Origin: an uncultured bacterium | GTDB taxonomy: Bacteria; Cyanobacteriota; Vampirovibrionia; Gastranaerophilales; Gastranaerophilaceae | DNA length: 33,192 nucleotides | Assembly (NCBI GenBank): GCA_902796305.1 | Contig: CADBOJ010000043.1 | Span: 1 to 33,192, forward strand | Reading direction: 5' to 3' | Shown: positions 7,473 through 15,535 of the stretch, piece by piece | Position numbering within the stretch: the first letter of the stretch is position 1 | Layout of the letters: the number at the start of each line of letters is the position of its first letter | Program-made: the position numbers and the translations under genes | Notes under the pieces: model-generated | What the model saw: only the letters and a program-made list of their open reading frames with translations | Told to the model about the DNA's origin: nothing | The model's database searches: none

Positions 7473-8313
7473 TTGCCAATTCTTTTACAAAATTAGGAAC
7501 TTTAAAGCAAGCAAGATGCAGATCTTTATTATACAATTTGCATGTATTTTCAATTTTTTCCGCTTCTTTGATATTGATATCACTATAGCTTACCGGAATA
7601 TTAACTTCCTCACTGCAAAAGCCCCATGACCAAATTCCACCCGGGTACGTCGGCATCGGACCTGTATATGGAGCAACAAACTTAAATACTTTTCTTAAAA
7701 GTTTATATGTCTTTTGCATATTTTCACTTTGCGCAAAAGGTCCTTCCGTTTGAGGAACAACAATTCCGCCTGATTTTAGGGCACGTTTTACATTATTGTA
7801 AAAGTTTTCGTTAAATAGCCCTTCCCCGGGGCCGATAGGATCTGTTGAATCAATTAGTACAACATCATATATATTTTCTTTACCCTTAATAAAATCAATG
7901 GCATCTTGAACAAGTACGCTTACTCTTTTATCTTCAAGTCCGCATGAAACAGTTGGAAAGTACTTTTTACTAACATCAATTACCATGCCGTCGATTTCAA
8001 CCATATCAATATGTTTTACGGAGTCATACTTTAAGAGTTCTCTCACTGTTCCGCCGTCACCCCCGCCTATAACAAGAATATTTTCGGGGTTTTTATGAGT
8101 AAGCATCGGGATATGAACTATCATTTCATGATAGAAAAATTCATCTCTTTCCGTTACCATCATAAGCCCGTCTAAAGTTAAGACATTTCCGAAAGCACGA
8201 GAATGGAATACATCAACCGTCTGAAAATCGGATTTATCCGAAAACAGATATTTATCTTCTTCGATTGCTATTCCAAAACCCTCGGGAGTTATTTCATGGT
8301 ATAAGTTTGTCAT
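7465..8313 (-). CDS. speE: Polyamine aminopropyltransferase (spermidine synthase)
   Basis: SpeE moves the aminopropyl group of decarboxylated S-adenosylmethionine to putrescine. The 282 aa product shows the family signature: YHEMIVHIPMLTHKNPENIL leading to the VIGGGDGGTVREL cofactor-binding loop (about 80-93), the acidic strand VEIDGMVIDVSKKYFP, DAIDFIKG, and DSTDPIGPGEGLF (about 155-167), which carries catalytic and polyamine-binding residues. AAAGGT about 6-8 nt before the ATG supports the start. It heads the operon continuing into aroA. No SAM decarboxylase gene is present in the window. Confidence 0.96.
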   Translation of the reverse strand: MTNLYHEITPEGFGIAIEEDKYLFSDKSDFQTVDVFHSRAFGNVLTLDGLMMVTERDEFFYHEMIVHIPMLTHKNPENILVIGGGDGGTVRELLKYDSVKHIDMVEIDGMVIDVSKKYFPTVSCGLEDKRVSVLVQDAIDFIKGKENIYDVVLIDSTDPIGPGEGLFNENFYNNVKRALKSGGIVVPQTEGPFAQSENMQKTYKLLRKVFKFVAPYTGPMPTYPGGIWSWGFCSEEVNIPVSYSDINIKEAEKIENTCKLYNKDLHLACFKVPNFVKELANG

Positions 8314-8375
8314 ATTTTTACCTTTACTATTCTTAAAACTAGATTGTTTAATTATACAAAAAAAATAATATTTGA

Positions 8376-8381
8376 TATAAT
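8376..8381 (+). promoter_or_regulatory. -10 hexamer of leaderless gene at 8389
   Basis: A perfect TATAAT lies 7 nt before the ATG at 8389, with spacer TGTTTTG. No TTGACA-like -35 is seen 16-18 bp upstream. The hexamer, spacer and start are almost identical to those of the SDR gene at 11712 (TATAAT, TGTTTTT, ATG). Confidence 0.5.
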
Positions 8382-8388
8382 TGTTTTG

Positions 8389-8670
8389 ATGAAAAGTTCA
8401 AACAAAATTATGGATTCTTTTGAAGAGTTTATAGCCTCGCCGATTTCAATATTAAAGAAAAGGATTATTCAAATTACGGGCTTTAAATCTGATTTTGTGT
8501 CCGAAAGTTCAATTAATGTTGAGCTTGACGATGATAAAATCAATATCAATATTGTAAACAGTGAAGCAGCTTATAATTTATTAAGCAGTGTTATCTATAA
8601 AAAACAGCTTAACAAAAAACACAGTCTGGAAAAAAGACTTGAAGAAGCATACAGTCATGCCGCAGTATAA
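8389..8670 (+). CDS. Small hypothetical protein, 93 aa
   Basis: Family not recognised. The product runs MKSSNKIMDSFEEFIASPIS and contains a short alpha/beta pattern with a strand-rich centre (SSINVELDDDKININIVN) and a final helix rich in Lys and Glu. This loosely recalls the DUF721/DciA fold, but no diagnostic motif can be pointed to. The frame is open up to a TTG at 8344, but the ATG at 8389 sits 7 nt after a perfect TATAAT, so a leaderless start there is preferred; MDSFEEF at 8410 is another possibility. The pilin-like gene starts 27 bp downstream and may be in the same transcript. Confidence 0.6.
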   Translation: MKSSNKIMDSFEEFIASPISILKKRIIQITGFKSDFVSESSINVELDDDKININIVNSEAAYNLLSSVIYKKQLNKKHSLEKRLEEAYSHAAV

Positions 8671-8697
8671 GATTAATAACCAAACGATGGAAGAATT

Positions 8698-9448
8698 ATG
8701 AAAAAACATGGTTTTACATTAGCGGAAATAATGATAGTTTTAGTTTTAATAGGGGTAATCTCAGCCATAGTTATTCCCGTTGCAAAAAAAATCCATGCCT
8801 GATAAAAACCTTATGAAATTTAAGAAGGCTGATAATCAGCTATATAATAAAATAGATGAATTATTAACAAGCGAAAAATACTATAAAAACGGGGATTTAG
8901 GGATTAAGTATGACGGGACAATGCTTGACGGAAGTCACACAGGGGATTATACGTACTTTTGTGAAACGCTTGCTGAATTATTTAGTACAAAGAGTGTGAA
9001 TTGTTTATCGCAACGTATAGTTAATGGTTGGAACGGTTATGTGGATGGCATAAATGACGGATCACACGATCCCAGTTGCAAAGCTGCTCAACAAGCTAAT
9101 GTTACCCCTGAAATTATTACATCAGACGGAATATTTTTTTATAGAGTAAATCCTATGTTAGCCTTTGGAGCAGGTCAATGTTCCGTTAACCAAGTATCCG
9201 GCAGTTGTTACAACATAGACGGAAGTTTGCCAAGTAGTCCTAAACCTTGGTGTAATGACTGCAGAAATAGCGCAAGAAAGTTTCCTGCAGAGGCATTTAC
9301 TAACACATATATTACTATATGTGTTGATATAGATGGTATTAATCAAGGAGAAGATCCTTTTGGCTATGGTATCAGGGGTAACGGAAAAATCATTCGTGGC
9401 GCAAGAGCAGAAGAGTGGCTTGAAAAAAGTACAGTACCCGAGAATTAG
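8698..9448 (+). pseudogene. Type IV pilin-like (prepilin) gene with a frameshift in an A8 run
   Basis: The ATG at 8698, with GGAAG 5 nt upstream, encodes a textbook prepilin leader and hydrophobic helix (GFTLAEIMIVLVLIGV, then ISAIVIPVA), with the peptidase cleavage site after Gly and Glu at mature position 5. The frame stops at 8797 shortly after eight adenines (8784-8791). The rest of the protein continues in the +1 frame from about 8786 to 9448 (about 220 aa). Removing one A joins IPVAKK directly to SMPDKNLMKFKKADNQL, as in intact pilin-like proteins. The C-terminal part (CVDIDGINQGEDPFGYGIRG) matches the VDxNGxKGPN-type end of these proteins. Either a pseudogene, an expression switch by slippage, or a sequencing error. 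Confidence 0.8.
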
Positions 9449-9494
9449 CCACTGCCACGTCTTATCTGAAACAAATATTCCGAATTATATCTGA

Positions 9495-10910
9495 CTAGGA
9501 CTTTTTTAAAAGCTTTAAAAACGTAGTGTAATATGTTTTTAACTTTGTCCATGAATTTATTTTATTTATCATTTTCAAAATATATCTCAATCTTAAATAG
9601 TATTCTCTGTTTAGTTTTTTATTATATTCAAATATTTCCTGACTTGTAAGAGAATATGATTTAACACTCGGAAAAACGTAAGGGCTTTCATAACTTATTT
9701 CTCCAAGTCTGTTTGTTTTAATGTATTCGTAAAATTTTGTGCCGAGAAGTGCCGTTGCAGTGTAAAACGTTGCAAAGTCGGTATTTAATTCTTTTGCAAA
9801 TTTAAAAGTTTCTTCTATTGTTTCTTTTGTTTCCCAGGGTAAACCTATAACGTAATATGCATAAACTTGAATACCCGCTTTCGTAATTAAATTAACAGCA
9901 TTTTTAATTTGTCCAAGAGATATTTTTTTGCCTATTTTATCAAGAATATTTTGCGAACCGCTTTCTATCCCCATTGATATCAAATTACATCCTGCTTTTT
10001 TCATTAATTCAAGAGTTTCGCTATCAATTGTATCCGCTCTTGTATTTGCGGAAAAATTGATTTTTAGTCCTTTATCCATAATGGCGCGCATTAATTTTTG
10101 CACCCAAAGCTTATTTGCATTGAAAAGGTCAGACCAGAATATAAAATCCCTGATATTATATTTGTTTATACACTCTTCAATTTCCTCTATAATAAGTTCA
10201 ATGCTTCTATATCTTACACTAGAACCGTTCAGGGGTGTTGCAAGGCAAAAGAAACAATGATTAGGACAGCCTTTTGAAACTTTGATTATTGTTTGAGGTT
10301 TTCTTGTATCGGGGCGAATATAAATGTTATTATCAATCAAATCTCTGTCGGGAATGGGAAGATAATCCAAATTTTCGCTTAACTTCCTATCGGGAGTGGA
10401 AATTATCTTATTATCTATTTGATAGGTTATTCCATCTATTAACTTAAAATCTTCATACTGAATAATTTCATCAAACGCAGGTTCTATTTCTCCCCTTAAA
10501 GCTATATCAATTTCCGGATACTGTTGTAAAAGCGCATAAGAATTAAAATTAAATACCGCACCTTTAACAATTACCACGGTATCTTCAAGCATATCTCTTG
10601 CTGATTGAAGTATTGATAAATCATTCTGAAGAGTGGTTGATGCCACATTTATTACAAGAAAATCGGGTTTATATTCTCTTAAATCTCTTAAAAAATCGTA
10701 TACAGTTTCCTGCTTTAGGCTGTAATCTTTAAATTTTGTTTCGTATCCTCTTTTTTTTGCAATCGCAGACAATATCATCATGTCAATCGGCACAAGCGGA
10801 GGGATTATAATTGTCTTGCTTGTCGGCTGTTGACACCTATCCTCTCTGTTCATTATCGGGGAGGGAGGATAAATAAAAAATATTCTTTGTCTATTTGTTT
10901 GATTTGCCAT
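9495..10910 (-). CDS. B12-binding-domain-type radical SAM protein
   Basis: The 471 aa protein has the two-part layout of cobalamin-type radical SAM enzymes: an N-terminal Rossmann-like domain (about 10-150) and a radical SAM domain with KGCPNHCFFC, placing the 4Fe-4S cysteines at 215, 219 and 222. Later elements NTRADTID, MGIESGSQNILDKIGK and YYVIGLPWETKETIEETF match the SAM-binding strands and the GLPGET-like motif. The DxHxxG cobalamin-ligand motif is not visible in the N-terminal domain, so B12 binding is uncertain. The reaction cannot be told. The ATG lies inside the end of the SDR gene (20 bp overlap), so the two are co-transcribed. The C-terminal 60 residues are basic and may contact lipid or membrane. 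Confidence 0.88.
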   Translation of the reverse strand: MANQTNRQRIFFIYPPSPIMNREDRCQQPTSKTIIIPPLVPIDMMILSAIAKKRGYETKFKDYSLKQETVYDFLRDLREYKPDFLVINVASTTLQNDLSILQSARDMLEDTVVIVKGAVFNFNSYALLQQYPEIDIALRGEIEPAFDEIIQYEDFKLIDGITYQIDNKIISTPDRKLSENLDYLPIPDRDLIDNNIYIRPDTRKPQTIIKVSKGCPNHCFFCLATPLNGSSVRYRSIELIIEEIEECINKYNIRDFIFWSDLFNANKLWVQKLMRAIMDKGLKINFSANTRADTIDSETLELMKKAGCNLISMGIESGSQNILDKIGKKISLGQIKNAVNLITKAGIQVYAYYVIGLPWETKETIEETFKFAKELNTDFATFYTATALLGTKFYEYIKTNRLGEISYESPYVFPSVKSYSLTSQEIFEYNKKLNREYYLRLRYILKMINKINSWTKLKTYYTTFLKLLKKS

Positions 10911-11712
10911 TTTGATTTTTATGTAATCTTATTTTTAAAATTGTTTTAATGAGTTTATTTAAAATATCCTGGGGTACAAATCTTGATAATTTTGCTATTT
11001 TTGCATCAATTCCGATATTATACACCGAACGGGGATTTTTTAGTTCAACTATTGATGCTATTTTTTTAGCAACCAAAAACGGATTATTTGCTTTTAAAGA
11101 ATTATACTCTGCATTTTGCACCAAAAATTCTTTTTCTTTTTTATATTTTTCGCTTGTATTGTTAAAATTATTTTGATTTAGTTCTATTGAATTTTCCCAG
11201 AATTTTGTTGCAACGGCACCGGGACGAATCGAAACGACTTTTACGTTATTTTCAATCGAGTATGAGTTTAAAAGAATATCTGCAGATGCTTTTGATAATT
11301 CATAAGGACTTAAAAAAGGAAATACACCATAAGATGCCATGGAACTTATATTAATAAGTTTTCCGTTTTCCTTTAAAAAAGGACAAAAATGTTTTATTAT
11401 TCTTAACAGTCCGAATAAATTTACATCAAGTTGCTTTTTTAGCTCAGTTTCTTCCAATTCTTCAACGGCGGAAGCAATTGCAATTCCTGCAAAGTTTATT
11501 ATTGTATCAAATTTTATTGCCGAAAATCTTTCTTTAAGGTAAATAAAATCGTATTCACTTGTTACATCAAGATGAAATTCAGATACATTTTCTTCAATCA
11601 TTCCTATTCTTCTTGATGTAGCATAAATTTTATAGTTTTTATTTTTCAGTTCTTTTATTGTATTTCGAGCAAGTTCCGAATTTGAACCGATTACCAAAAT
11701 ATTTTTATCCAT
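10891..11712 (-). CDS. Short-chain dehydrogenase/reductase (SDR) family protein
   Basis: The 273 aa protein has a classical SDR layout: N-terminal Rossmann fold, NFAG at about 74-77 (family NNAG), ISSMASYG with the catalytic Ser, and YELSK with catalytic Tyr and Lys, followed by SIRPGAVAT. These enzymes reduce or oxidise carbonyl or hydroxyl groups with NAD(P)H. Odd: the cofactor glycine motif TGxxxGxG reads IGSNSELA, losing the last two glycines. The ATG is 7 nt after a perfect TATAAT without a Shine-Dalgarno, so the mRNA is probably leaderless. Its 3' end overlaps the radical SAM gene by 20 bp; the pair probably acts on one substrate, perhaps a lipid, but that is inference. Confidence 0.86.
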   Translation of the reverse strand: MDKNILVIGSNSELARNTIKELKNKNYKIYATSRRIGMIEENVSEFHLDVTSEYDFIYLKERFSAIKFDTIINFAGIAIASAVEELEETELKKQLDVNLFGLLRIIKHFCPFLKENGKLINISSMASYGVFPFLSPYELSKASADILLNSYSIENNVKVVSIRPGAVATKFWENSIELNQNNFNNTSEKYKKEKEFLVQNAEYNSLKANNPFLVAKKIASIVELKNPRSVYNIGIDAKIAKLSRFVPQDILNKLIKTILKIRLHKNQNGKSNK

Positions 11713-11719
11713 AAAAACA

Positions 11720-11725
11720 ATTATA
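11720..11725 (-). promoter_or_regulatory. -10 hexamer of leaderless SDR gene
   Basis: On the minus strand a perfect TATAAT lies 7 nt before the ATG at 11712 (spacer TGTTTTT). No Shine-Dalgarno is present. It is a near copy of the arrangement at 8376-8391. Confidence 0.5.
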
Positions 11726-11856
11726 GCCTAAATTGAAAATTATATTTAAAAAATACATTAAAAGAATTAATGTCCGGAGTTATATGTTATAAATATAAAA
11801 CCGCATTATTCTTCTATTTCTTTACAAAGTGGCTTTAGCCTTGCTATAGCATATAT

Positions 11857-12348
11857 TTATTTACCCGAACAACAGCACCCGCCGGAGCAGGATTTACATT
11901 TTGCGCTTACTTTGCCTGTTTTAAGAGAAGATTTACAGCTTTTGACCCACTTTGGTTCTTTGCATGTACATTGTTCCATAAAATCCATAAAATGAACAAA
12001 TCTCGTTAATACATCTTCCGTCATGGAATACTCGATTATATCGGCATTATTTTCCGCATCTTTTAAATCAATATCCAAAACCTTGTTTAAAAAATTTGTT
12101 ATTGTATTATGGCGGTATTTTTTAACCGCAACAGCATCTTTGCCTGATGAAGTCAGGGTGATATTTCCGTAAGGCTTATAATTTATATAGCCTTTTTCTT
12201 TCAATTTTTTTATTGCATCCGCTGTTGTTGCACCGCCAAAATTCAAGTATTGCGCTACATCTTTAACTATTATTGTTTCTTTATTTTGCAAAAGTGTATC
12301 TATTGCAAGCAGATACGTTTCAAGACTCTTGGTTAATTTTTCTTCCAT
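11857..12348 (-). CDS. DtxR/MntR-family metal-dependent regulator with Cys-rich tail
   Basis: The 163 aa protein has an N-terminal winged helix (about 1-70; VKDVAQYLNFGGATTADAIKKLKEKGYI) and a metal-binding/dimerisation domain with KKYRH (H80) and ADIIEYSMTEDVLTRF. In DtxR/MntR relatives the last motif is usually E-H; here it is E-Y (107), so one metal ligand differs. The final 37 residues hold eight cysteines (127, 129, 138, 151, 154, 158, 159, 160), enough for a metal or Fe-S site. It probably represses metal-homeostasis genes. Divergent from bioB; a 22-bp near-palindrome lies between them. No Shine-Dalgarno precedes the ATG; TAATGT ends 6 nt upstream, so it may be leaderless. Confidence 0.85.
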   Translation of the reverse strand: MEEKLTKSLETYLLAIDTLLQNKETIIVKDVAQYLNFGGATTADAIKKLKEKGYINYKPYGNITLTSSGKDAVAVKKYRHNTITNFLNKVLDIDLKDAENNADIIEYSMTEDVLTRFVHFMDFMEQCTCKEPKWVKSCKSSLKTGKVSAKCKSCSGGCCCSGK

Positions 12349-12394
12349 ATTGATACATTAGCATAAATATATCAAGTTGCACAAATCTTTTATT

Positions 12395-12400
12395 TATAAT
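12395..12400 (+). promoter_or_regulatory. -10 hexamer for bioB
   Basis: A perfect TATAAT that would place the transcription start near 12406-12408, inside the palindrome that follows directly. A TTGCAC lies 12 nt upstream, too close to be a standard -35. Confidence 0.4.
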
Positions 12401-12422
12401 ATGTTAAGGTATAGCATAACAT
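12401..12422. promoter_or_regulatory. Near-perfect 22-bp palindrome, candidate operator of the DtxR-family protein
   Basis: Outer arms ATGTTA (12401-12406) and TAACAT (12417-12422) are exactly complementary, and 9 of 11 base pairs match in total. It starts directly after the bioB -10 and spans the expected transcription start, the usual place for a repressor site. Its TTAxGxTA...TAA shape recalls DtxR/IdeR-type operators. It lies 53 bp upstream of the regulator gene, so autoregulation is possible. It does not have the TTGTTAAC-N15-GTTAACAA layout of BirA sites. Confidence 0.5.
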
Positions 12423-12437
12423 TTGAGGGCTGTACTT

Positions 12438-13364
12438 GTGAATAAAGAAGAATTGCTGAAATTATATTATACTGATTTAGAAACACTGATTTCAATTGCC
12501 GAAAAAATTACAAACGAAAATTTTCCAAAAAGAGAAATTGAAGTTTGTTCAATAATAAGCGCAAAGACAGGAAAATGCTCTGAAAACTGCAAATACTGTT
12601 CTCAAAGCATACATAATCATACTAATGTATTTTGTCATCCGCTGTTGGACATTAAAGAAGTAAAACAATCTGCCCTGAAAGCTAAAGAAAACGGCGCAAC
12701 AAGGTTTTGTATTGTAACTTCAGGCAGAAGTGAAAGCGGTAAAGATTTTGAAAAAATATTAGAAATGATAAAAGTGGTTTCCTCTATTGAAGGAATTCAT
12801 TGTTGTGCTTCGCTCGGTATATTGACCGAAGAACAAATCAGCCAAATAAAAAATGCAGGGGTTGAAAGGTTTAATCATAATATAAATACGTCACGGAATT
12901 ATCATAAAGAAATTTGCACTACGCATAATTTTGAAGACAGAATTAATACGGTTAAACTGCTAAAAAAATATAATATTGAAGCCTGTACGGGTGTAATTTT
13001 GGGGATGGGCGAGACACCTGAGGATAGGATTGATATGGCGCTTACCCTTGCGGAATTAGACCCGAAAACTGTCCCTATAAATGTTTTAAACCCTATAAAA
13101 GGTACGGCTTTAGAGGGTTATGAAGATAAAATAACAGAAGAAGAAGTAATAAGAACCATTTGTATTTTTAGAATTGCAATGCCGAATGCTATTTTGAGAT
13201 ATGCAGGCGGAAGAAAAACAAGATTATCTAAAAAAATGCAAAGATTGGGCTTAAGAGCAGGGATTAACGGAATGCTTTCGGGTAATTATTTAACAACAGA
13301 GGGCGTTGAATTGCAAGAAGATAAAGATCTTATAAAAGATTATATGTCCGATTCTATCTTGTAA
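12438..13364 (+). CDS. bioB: Biotin synthase
   Basis: BioB is the radical SAM enzyme that inserts sulfur into dethiobiotin. The 308 aa protein has the cluster motif KCSENCKYCSQS with cysteines at 47, 51 and 54, then ENGATRFCIVTSGR, IHCCASLGILTEEQ, FNHNINTSRNYH (with the conserved Asn residues), GMGETPEDRI, INVLNPIKGTALEG and ILRYAGGRKTRLS, all in BioB order. The frame is open to a TTG at 12423, but GAGGG (12425-12429) sits 9 nt before the GTG at 12438, which is therefore the start. No other biotin genes are near, so it may finish imported dethiobiotin or pair with genes elsewhere. Its 3' end overlaps mazG by 11 bp. Confidence 0.95.
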   Translation: MNKEELLKLYYTDLETLISIAEKITNENFPKREIEVCSIISAKTGKCSENCKYCSQSIHNHTNVFCHPLLDIKEVKQSALKAKENGATRFCIVTSGRSESGKDFEKILEMIKVVSSIEGIHCCASLGILTEEQISQIKNAGVERFNHNINTSRNYHKEICTTHNFEDRINTVKLLKKYNIEACTGVILGMGETPEDRIDMALTLAELDPKTVPINVLNPIKGTALEGYEDKITEEEVIRTICIFRIAMPNAILRYAGGRKTRLSKKMQRLGLRAGINGMLSGNYLTTEGVELQEDKDLIKDYMSDSIL

Positions 13365-14106
13365 GCTCTTTTGCCTTTTTCCATAACGTATCATATTCTT
13401 CAAACGTAAGTTCTCCGACATTTTTTTCGGATAATTCTTCAAGCTTATTAAATCTTTTTATAAATTTTTTGTTTGCTTTAGCAAGAGCAAGCTCAGGGTC
13501 AATATTATTCCATCTTGCAAGATTTACAAGGGAGAATAATATATCTCCGAATTCTTCTTCCTTATCTTCTTTTGTTGAAGCATTTTTAAACTCTTCAACT
13601 TCGCTTTTAAAGCATTCTTCAACCTGTTCGACATTTTTCCATTCAAACCCCGCCCGTGCAGCTTTTTTTGATATTTTCATGCAGTATAAAAGTGCGGGAA
13701 GTGTTGACGGGATACCATCCAGAATTCTTTTTCTTTCTTTCTTTTCTTCCTGTTTTAATTTTTCCCAGTTGGCAAGAATTTCTTTTGTATCGGTTGTTTT
13801 ATTTTCACCAAAAACATGAGGATGCCTGTGGATTAATTTGTCGTTCAGCATTTTAGCAACATCCTGAATATTAAATTCGTTATTATCATCCGCAATTTGA
13901 GCTTGCAAAACCACCTGCAAAAGTACATCCCCGAGTTCTTCTTTAAGATGCTCAATGTTATTTTCATCTATAGCTTCAACTGCTTCATAAGCTTCTTCAA
14001 GCATATTCTGTCTTATTGTTTTATGGGTTTGCTGTCTGTCCCATTCGCATCCGTCGGGAGAACGTAAAATTTTTATTCTATTAATTAATTCGTCTAAATA
14101 ATTCAT
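13354..14106 (-). CDS. mazG: Nucleoside triphosphate pyrophosphohydrolase
   Basis: MazG splits NTPs and dNTPs to NMP and pyrophosphate, clearing non-canonical nucleotides or tuning nucleotide pools. The 250 aa protein has two MazG domains as in the E. coli enzyme: the first with CEWDRQQTHKTIRQNMLEEA and LKEELGDVLLQVVLQAQIA, giving the EExxE...ELGD metal-binding helices, the second with VEEFKNASTKEDKEEEFGDI and LFSLVNLARW. The linker carries the HPHVFG motif typical of the family. AAAAGGGC 7 nt before the ATG supports the start. Convergent with bioB (11 bp overlap). Confidence 0.95.
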   Translation of the reverse strand: MNYLDELINRIKILRSPDGCEWDRQQTHKTIRQNMLEEAYEAVEAIDENNIEHLKEELGDVLLQVVLQAQIADDNNEFNIQDVAKMLNDKLIHRHPHVFGENKTTDTKEILANWEKLKQEEKKERKRILDGIPSTLPALLYCMKISKKAARAGFEWKNVEQVEECFKSEVEEFKNASTKEDKEEEFGDILFSLVNLARWNNIDPELALAKANKKFIKRFNKLEELSEKNVGELTFEEYDTLWKKAKELTR

Positions 14107-14212
14107 AAAAAAAGCCCTTTTGCTTAACTATATCATAAATATAATTCAACTTTACCAAAAGTATTTTTATGTTATATTTAACGTATTCAAGAATTAGTAA
14201 TAGGGGAAAAAT

Positions 14213-15535
14213 ATGGAATATATTCATCAAATCGTATCGAACAACGCGATTACAGTTTCGGCCATAATACTTATTGTTGCATATATTTTTATTGCAATAG
14301 AAAAAATACCAAAAGTTGTAATTGCGCTTCTCGGTGCATCCGTGACTTTGTTTTTAGGACTTCTTGCAACGGATAAAACACCTGAGACAATAGGAAGTTA
14401 TTTTACTTCATTTATTGATTTTAATGTAATATTTTTGCTTGTTTCAATGATGATTATAGTACATATAGCTTCTAAATCGGGGATGTTTACATGGGTTGCA
14501 AATGAAATACTAAAGAAAACAAAAGGCAGACCAAAACTTGTTCTTGTTGCACTTGCTGTATTTACAGCCATAGCTTCCGCTTTTTTAGATAACGTAACAA
14601 CCGTAATTTTAGTTATGCCGGTTACATTTGCCGCTTGTAAATTACTGGATATAAATCCCCTGCCTTTTTTAATAACGGAAATATTCTGTTCAAATATAGG
14701 CGGAACGGCAACTTTAATCGGCGACCCTCCGAATATTATAATAGGTTCGGCTGCAAACTTCAGCTTTATGGATTTTATCAATGAGCTTACGGGTGTAGTT
14801 ACCGTTATTATGATTGTTATTGTAAGTTTACTCGGTTATATATACAGAAAAGACCTCACATCTTCTCTTGATAAAATGGTACTTGTAACACAAATTGATA
14901 ATTCAAAAACAATAACGGATAAAAAGCTTGCAATTCGCTCGGGAATCGTACTTCTTCTTGTGGTCTTAGGGTTTATAACTCATGATACCACCCATATTCC
15001 GACGTTTTTATCTGCAATGATAGGTGCTTCCATTCTTCTTGTATTTGAAAAACCTGCAGAGGTGCTTGTTGAAGTTGAATGGAATACAATATTTTTCTTT
15101 GTGGGTTTGTTTATAATAATAGGGGGGTTGGAGCATTCCGGCGGGATTGCCCTTATGGCAAAATGGATACTTGACGTGACCCATGGTTCTCAAGCATTAG
15201 CATCTATGATAATTTTATGGGCATCGGGAATTTTATCGGGAATTATAGATAATATTCCTTATACTGCCACAATGGCGCCGATGATAGCAACAATAGAACA
15301 GACAATGGGTCACAGCTACGCACATCCTCTCTGGTGGAGTTTATCTCTGGGAGCATGCCTTGGCGGAAATATGACAATAATCGGTGCGGCAGCCAATGTT
15401 ATAGTGTCTGAAAATGCAGCAAAATCGGGACATCCTATTTCATTTATGAAATTTTTAAAATATGGTATAGTTGTAACAGGTATTTCACTTGCAATATCAA
15501 CAATATACATATATTTAAGATTTCTGGTTAAATAA
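14213..15535 (+). CDS. ArsB/NhaD/SLC13-superfamily ion transporter
   Basis: The 440 aa protein is almost entirely hydrophobic with about 11-12 membrane helices. It carries features of the ArsB/NhaD branch: an early SNNAITVSAIILIVAYIFIA helix, VFTAIASAFLDNVTTVILVM (re-entrant DNVTT motif), and FCSNIGGTATLIGDPPNIII, the strongly conserved GGxATxxGDPPNI segment, with repeat-related SGIIDNIPYTATM and LGGNMTIIGAAANVI in the second half. Such proteins move Na+/H+, arsenite or dicarboxylates; the exact ion cannot be told and no ars genes are present. AGGGG precedes the ATG. The stop overlaps the ruvB ATG by one base (TAATG). Confidence 0.88.
   Translation: MEYIHQIVSNNAITVSAIILIVAYIFIAIEKIPKVVIALLGASVTLFLGLLATDKTPETIGSYFTSFIDFNVIFLLVSMMIIVHIASKSGMFTWVANEILKKTKGRPKLVLVALAVFTAIASAFLDNVTTVILVMPVTFAACKLLDINPLPFLITEIFCSNIGGTATLIGDPPNIIIGSAANFSFMDFINELTGVVTVIMIVIVSLLGYIYRKDLTSSLDKMVLVTQIDNSKTITDKKLAIRSGIVLLLVVLGFITHDTTHIPTFLSAMIGASILLVFEKPAEVLVEVEWNTIFFFVGLFIIIGGLEHSGGIALMAKWILDVTHGSQALASMIILWASGILSGIIDNIPYTATMAPMIATIEQTMGHSYAHPLWWSLSLGACLGGNMTIIGAAANVIVSENAAKSGHPISFMKFLKYGIVVTGISLAISTIYIYLRFLVK

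Noticed and set aside
11760-11850. Small hairpin GGCT-AA-AGCC as a terminator after the regulator gene
   Set aside because: The stem is only 4 bp and there is no T run on the minus strand.
12565-12610. bioB as a different radical SAM enzyme (such as HydE/PylB)
   Set aside because: NPIKGTALEG and the AGGR segment, plus the early CxxxCxxC with YCSQS, fit BioB rather than HydE or PylB.
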